From Candidatus Caccousia avistercoris (lineage in GTDB: Bacteria; Bacillota; Clostridia; Oscillospirales; Acutalibacteraceae): a DNA stretch of 18,605 nt. The position numbers and the translations under genes are program-made. The first letter of the stretch is position 1. The number at the start of each line of letters is the position of its first letter. The DNA lies in contig DVMK01000206.1 in assembly GCA_018715025.1 (NCBI GenBank), positions 1-18,605 on the forward strand. The letters run 5' to 3'. A model generated the notes under the pieces. The model was not told where the DNA came from and did no database searches. It saw only the letters and a program-made list of their open reading frames with translations. Shown here piece after piece: positions 14,982-18,605 of the stretch.

Positions 14982-16748
14982 TTATTTTTTCTGGTCCCGC
15001 AGCGACTCCAGGTACCTCATCAGCTCCTGCGGCTCCGCCGCGTTCACTGCCTTTTCTGCCTGTCGGGCCGCATGCTCTGACTGCAGCACGTTGATATATT
15101 CCTTCACGTCCTCCCTTGTCACAGGAACGTCGTGGTAACGGGCCGTTATTCTGGCCACAGCGGACATCTCTTCCTCAGAAAGCTGGCCGGAAAGGCCGGA
15201 AAGGGAAGGCTCCGCGCCGTTTTTTATCATTTCCAAAAGAGCGGCGTACACTCTTCTGTTGAACGAGGTGGCAAACTGCCCCGGCGGCAGCTGTTCCGCC
15301 GCCAGGGGGCCGAACTCCGGGTAACGGAGCAGGGCGGCCAGCAGCGCCTCCTCCGCCGAAGCGGCCCTCAGGTTGGCCGCCTTCTCTGGGTTGACCCGGT
15401 CCCGCAGGCCAACGGTTTCCTGCTGGAACGTGCGGAACTCCTTCTTCCGCTCTTCCTTCCGCCGCTTCTGGGCAAGCTTGTCCACCTGCCGCAGAATGGC
15501 GGTGCGGTCGATCCCCATCTCCTCCGCCAGCTTTCCGGCGTAAACCTCCTGCTCAATCCGGTTGTGAAGGGTGGCCAGAAGCTCGGCCGCCCCGGTCAGG
15601 TACGCCACACGGCCGGCGGGCTGATCCGGCGGGTTGGCCGCCTTCAGCTTTGCCAGCCGGTACTCCACGTCGTTCCCGGTGGAGTCCAGCAGGTTCTTGA
15701 AGCGGGCCGCCCCCTGCTCGCCGTAGGAACGGATGTATTCGTCCGGGTCTTTCCCGTTGGGAATGTTCAGCACCTTCACCAGAAGGCCCGCCTCCCGCAG
15801 CATGGGAATGGCGCGGGAGGTGGCACGCTGCCCGGCCTCGTCTGCATCGTAGCACAGCACCACCTCTTTGGCGTACCGGGCCATAAGGTGGGCCTGTTCG
15901 CCGGTGAGGGCGGTGCCCAGGGTGGCCACCGCGCTGGGGAACCCTGCCTGATGCAGGGAAATCACATCCATATAACCCTCTGCCAGGATGAGCCGTTCCC
16001 CGCTGTCCTTTGCAAAATTCAAGGCGAACAGGGTGCTGCTTTTGTGAAAGGCCAGCGTGTCCGAGGTGTTCAGGTACTTGGGCTTTTCGTCTGTCAGCAC
16101 GCGGCCGCCGAAGGCCACCACGTTCCCCCTCAGGTCGATGATGGGGAACATGACCCGCCCGGCAAACCGGTCCACCGCGCCGCCGCTTCTGCCCCGAAAG
16201 GCCACGTTGGCCCGGATGGCTTCCTCCTCTGTGTACCCTTTTTTCTTCAGGTGGTTCACCAGGGCGAACCGCCCCGGCGGGGAAAAGCCAAGGCCAAAAT
16301 GGCGGATGGTCTTTTGCGACAGCGCCCGCCGCCGCAGGTACTCCAGCCCCGGCCTGCCCTCCGGCCCCTCCAGCACAGAAAAATAGAAGCGGGCCGTCTC
16401 CCGGTTGATTTCCAGAATCCGCATGCGCAGCTTTGCCATGCCGTCGTCAGCCCGGGATTCCGGCACCTGCATGCCGGCCCGGTCTGCCAGATAGCGGACG
16501 GCCTCCATGTAGTCCAGGTTTTCGATTTTCCTCACAAAGGTGATCACGTCCCCGCCCGCGTGGCACCCGAAGCAGTAGAAGGAGCCGTTGTCCGGGTACA
16601 CGTGGAAGGAAGGGGTGCGCTCCCCGTGAAAGGGGCAGAGCCCGGAAAGGCTGCGGCCGCTGCGCCGCAGCGTCACATAAGGGGAAACAATGTCCACAAT
16701 ATCGCTCCGCAGCTTCAGTTCCTGCAGAAATTGATCCGGCAGCGGCAT
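14982..16748 (-). CDS. dnaG: DNA primase
   Basis: This 588-residue polymerase lays RNA primers for replication and works with the DnaB-type helicase. The zinc-binding domain is complete (C38, H41, C59, C62 in CPFHGERTP...FYCFGC). The RNA polymerase core includes GRVMFPIIDLRGNVVAFGGR near 197-216 and YLNTSDTLAFHKSSTLF near 225-241. The TOPRIM fold has E257 in LAEGYMD and D301/D303 in CYDADEAGQR. The C-terminal helicase-interaction part (about 450-588) is divergent, as usual. The ATG at 16748 follows AAGGAGG by 8 nt. The dgt stop is 42 nt upstream, the rpoD start 22 nt downstream, so all are likely one operon. Confidence 0.97.
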   Translation of the reverse strand: MPLPDQFLQELKLRSDIVDIVSPYVTLRRSGRSLSGLCPFHGERTPSFHVYPDNGSFYCFGCHAGGDVITFVRKIENLDYMEAVRYLADRAGMQVPESRADDGMAKLRMRILEINRETARFYFSVLEGPEGRPGLEYLRRRALSQKTIRHFGLGFSPPGRFALVNHLKKKGYTEEEAIRANVAFRGRSGGAVDRFAGRVMFPIIDLRGNVVAFGGRVLTDEKPKYLNTSDTLAFHKSSTLFALNFAKDSGERLILAEGYMDVISLHQAGFPSAVATLGTALTGEQAHLMARYAKEVVLCYDADEAGQRATSRAIPMLREAGLLVKVLNIPNGKDPDEYIRSYGEQGAARFKNLLDSTGNDVEYRLAKLKAANPPDQPAGRVAYLTGAAELLATLHNRIEQEVYAGKLAEEMGIDRTAILRQVDKLAQKRRKEERKKEFRTFQQETVGLRDRVNPEKAANLRAASAEEALLAALLRYPEFGPLAAEQLPPGQFATSFNRRVYAALLEMIKNGAEPSLSGLSGQLSEEEMSAVARITARYHDVPVTREDVKEYINVLQSEHAARQAEKAVNAAEPQELMRYLESLRDQKK

Positions 16749-16778
16749 GGCCAGGCCCTCCTTTCCCCTATGCTGCAG

Positions 16779-16790
16779 GCCGCCGGCGGC
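16779..16790. other. Perfect 12-bp GC palindrome between dgt and dnaG
   Basis: GCCGCCGGCGGC is its own reverse complement and directly follows the dgt stop codon on the minus strand. It has no U-tract. With no loop it would fold only as a short stem; it may be chance in such GC-rich DNA. Confidence 0.3.
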
Positions 16791-17798
16791 TTACAGCATG
16801 GAATTCAAATTCCATGATTTCGGGATGAAAAGATGCTGGAACAGCTGGACGGCGTAGTGATCCGTCATGCCGGCAATGTAGTCGCAGGCCGCCCGCTCGC
16901 AGCCCTCCTCTTCGGCGACGGTCTGCAGGTGGGCGGGCAGATGCTCTGGGCGGCGCAGATAGTTGTACAGCGTTTCCATCAGCGCAGGCACCTTTTTTTC
17001 TTCCCTTTTCGCGTTCGGATTCAGATATACTGATTGATACATAAATTCATGGAGCAGATCGAAGGCCCGCTGCACGTCCTCCGCCAGGGCAATTCCCTCC
17101 CCTGTGCTGTTCCGCACCGCGGACAGAACCAGGGTGTCGATCCGCTTGGATTTGCTGTGCCCCAGCACGGCGGTAATCTCGCCGGGAATGCTCTCTTCCG
17201 CCAGGACGCCCGCCCGCACGGCGTCGTCGATGTCGTGGTTGATGTAGGCGATGCGGTCGGCCAGGCGCACCACGCGGCCCTCCAGCGTAGAGGCCTCCGT
17301 CCCCCGGGTGTGGCACAGAATGCCGTTGCGCACCTCCCAGGTAAGGTTCAGGCCCTGCCCGTCCTTTTCCAGCTTTTCCACCACACGCACGCTCTGCTCG
17401 TAATGGCGGAAGCCGCCGGGAACCAGCTGGTTCAGCGAACGCTCGCCCGCATGGCCGAAGGGCGTATGCCCCAGGTCGTGCCCCAAAGCCACAGCCTCTG
17501 TCAAATCCTCGTTCAGGCGCAGGGCCCGGGCGATGGTGCGGGCGATCTGGGCCACCTCAAGGGTATGGGTCAGGCGCGTGCGGTAATGGTCCCCCTCCGG
17601 AGAAAGGAACACCTGCGTTTTATGCTTCAGGCGGCGGAAGGATTTGCAGTGGATAATCCTGTCCCGATCCCGCTGGTAGGGCGTGCGCAGTTCGCTTTCC
17701 TCCTCCGGCCGGTCCCTTCCCCTTGTTTGGGAGGACAAAGCCGCGCAGGGCGACAGATACGCCTTTTCTGTCTGCTGGATCCGTTCCATTACGGTCAT
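16791..17798 (-). CDS. dgt: dGTP triphosphohydrolase-like protein
   Basis: This 335-residue HD-domain enzyme belongs to the family that splits deoxynucleoside triphosphates (classically dGTP) into nucleoside and triphosphate. The landmarks are SELRTPYQRDRDRIIHCKSF near 35-54, FRRLKHKTQVF at 54-64, THTLEV (H78), GHDLGHTPFGHAGE with the H107-D108 pair plus H111 and H116, and RLADRIAYINHDIDDAV with D181. Length fits the short, dGTPase-like type 2 class rather than the 500-residue enterobacterial type. The ATG at 17798 lies 8 nt after AAAGGGGG; another ATG three codons later is possible. It heads the dgt-dnaG-rpoD run, an order found in many Clostridia, and so links nucleotide-pool control with priming and transcription. 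Its true substrate (dGTP or another dNTP) is not decided by sequence. Confidence 0.93.
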   Translation of the reverse strand: MTVMERIQQTEKAYLSPCAALSSQTRGRDRPEEESELRTPYQRDRDRIIHCKSFRRLKHKTQVFLSPEGDHYRTRLTHTLEVAQIARTIARALRLNEDLTEAVALGHDLGHTPFGHAGERSLNQLVPGGFRHYEQSVRVVEKLEKDGQGLNLTWEVRNGILCHTRGTEASTLEGRVVRLADRIAYINHDIDDAVRAGVLAEESIPGEITAVLGHSKSKRIDTLVLSAVRNSTGEGIALAEDVQRAFDLLHEFMYQSVYLNPNAKREEKKVPALMETLYNYLRRPEHLPAHLQTVAEEEGCERAACDYIAGMTDHYAVQLFQHLFIPKSWNLNSML

Positions 17799-17957
17799 GG
17801 AGCAAGCCCCCTTTCCCCAAAAGCGATCAAAATCTTCTTAATACATATATACGCAGATTTTTGACATTTTCCTTTTTCTTTTCCAAAAAAAGAATTTCGC
17901 TTTGCCTGCCGCCCGGCGGCAGAGGAGGAAAAAGGGGGATGTACGCCCCGCCTGGCG
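17799..17957. other. Intergenic gap between the YigZ-family gene and dgt
   Basis: The right part holds a CTGCCG/CGGCAG hairpin (17906-17922 region), and on the minus strand a run of seven T's follows about 15 nt later. This is at best a weak terminator for the YigZ-family gene. The left part is AT-rich (TATATATG type sequence at about 17841-17852) and likely carries the dgt promoter, but I could not assign a good -35/-10 pair. Confidence 0.4.
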
Positions 17958-18581
17958 CTATTCCGGGAAAAACTGTTCCCCGGCAGGCTGCGGGGCGCAG
18001 GAGCCGCAGGTGGCGTCCGCCAGGGCGGCGCACAGGGCGGGCAGGCGCTCCGGCGCAATGTGGAACCGCAGCGACACCGATTCGCCGAAGTCGGAGGCGT
18101 CGATCACGCCGCCGTGCTCCGGCACCAGGGCCGCCACACGGCCGTACTGGCTGTAGGTGCAGGAAAGCTGCTGCAGCAGGCAAAGGCGCATGGTGACCAC
18201 GCCGGCCGCCTCCAGCGCCAGCGAGACGGCGTGGGAGTAAGCGCGCACCAGCCCCCCGGCCCCCAGCAGCACGCCGCCGAAGTACCGGGTTACCACCACC
18301 GCCGCGTCCACCACACCGGCCTTCTGCAGCACGTCAAGGGAGGGGACGCCTGCCGTCCCCTGGGGTTCGCCGTCGTCAGAATACCTTTGCAGGCCGCCCT
18401 CCCGCAGGCGGTACGCAAACACGTTGTGGGTTGCGTTCCAGTGGCGGGAACGCAGCTCTGCCAGAAAGGCCGCGGCCTCCTCCTCCGTTTTTACCGGACG
18501 GATCTGCCCGATAAACCGGGAACGCTTTTCCGTAAACTCCGCCTCTGCGGCGGTGAGGATTGTTTTATATGCTTCCGCCAT
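17958..18581 (-). CDS. YigZ/IMPACT family protein (UPF0029)
   Basis: This 207-residue protein has the N-terminal IMPACT/YigZ domain: RSRFIGQI at 20-27, ATHNVFAYRL at 50-59, SDDGEPQGTAGVP at 68-80 and VVVTRYFGGVLLGAGGLVRAYS at 95-116. A smaller C-terminal alpha/beta domain (about 130-195, DUF1949-like) follows. The family is found in bacteria and eukaryotes; eukaryotic IMPACT affects translation control, and the bacterial members are thought to bind RNA or ribosome-related partners, but their role is unsettled. The ATG at 18581 lies 6 nt after GGAGGG; an in-frame ATG at the very window edge would contain this ribosome binding site. It reads in the same direction as dgt, 159 nt ahead of it. Confidence 0.92.
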   Translation of the reverse strand: MAEAYKTILTAAEAEFTEKRSRFIGQIRPVKTEEEAAAFLAELRSRHWNATHNVFAYRLREGGLQRYSDDGEPQGTAGVPSLDVLQKAGVVDAAVVVTRYFGGVLLGAGGLVRAYSHAVSLALEAAGVVTMRLCLLQQLSCTYSQYGRVAALVPEHGGVIDASDFGESVSLRFHIAPERLPALCAALADATCGSCAPQPAGEQFFPE

Positions 18582-18605
18582 AAAATTCCCTCCGTGAAAA
18601 AACAT

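Noticed and set aside
15132..16817. A 561-codon plus-strand open frame opposite dnaG
   Set aside because: Antisense shadow of dnaG, with no ribosome binding site or domain.
17861..17889. A perfect TTGACA on the plus strand between dgt and the YigZ-family gene
   Set aside because: No -10 box stands at 16-18 nt (the site reads CCAAAAAA) and there is no plus-strand gene to the right.

Overview
The window looks like a high-GC chromosomal segment of a Clostridia-type Firmicute, probably in or near the Oscillospirales/Ruminococcaceae. This rests on a dgt-dnaG-rpoD order, a 365-residue SigA-like sigma factor, a class II tRNA nucleotidyltransferase carrying its own HD domain, a HrcA/CIRCE operator, strong GGAGG ribosome binding sites and very high GC at third codon positions. 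The taxon is an inference. No rRNA, tRNA, CRISPR array, phage or insertion sequence was seen.

Left part (1-8507). A small partial gene runs leftwards out of the window from a promoter and hairpin leader. The rest reads rightwards. First come cca (tRNA CCA addition) and a cytoplasmic GH13 alpha-glucan hydrolase, closed by a terminator. Next is a compact gene run: an HD-domain phosphohydrolase, an overlapping AAC(6')-like acetyltransferase, a MoxR AAA+ ATPase, a DUF58 protein, and a multi-pass membrane protein that ends in a DUF4129-like tail but has no transglutaminase core. A small lipoprotein with its own strong sigma-A promoter and terminator follows directly.

Middle (8508-11370). clpB stands alone behind a nearly perfect CIRCE operator, so it is very likely repressed by HrcA. 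A terminator that works in both directions separates it from the convergent minus-strand genes.

Right part (11371-18605), all minus strand. In transcription order: a YigZ-family protein, then dgt-dnaG-rpoD followed 28 nt later by an Rrf2 regulator with four clustered cysteines and a strong terminator. After that come a LysR-type regulator and an APH-fold small-molecule kinase gene that is broken by a one-base frameshift at a run of five C's.

Most of the window is well-known housekeeping. The parts worth a second look are the MoxR/DUF58/DUF4129 module without a transglutaminase, the CIRCE control of clpB, the frameshifted kinase that also lacks the usual catalytic-loop Asn, the Rrf2 gene attached to the sigma-factor operon, the hairpin leader at 170-214, and a recurring habit of GC-rich hairpins without U-tracts at gene junctions. 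I saw nothing that I can defend as a wholly new system.
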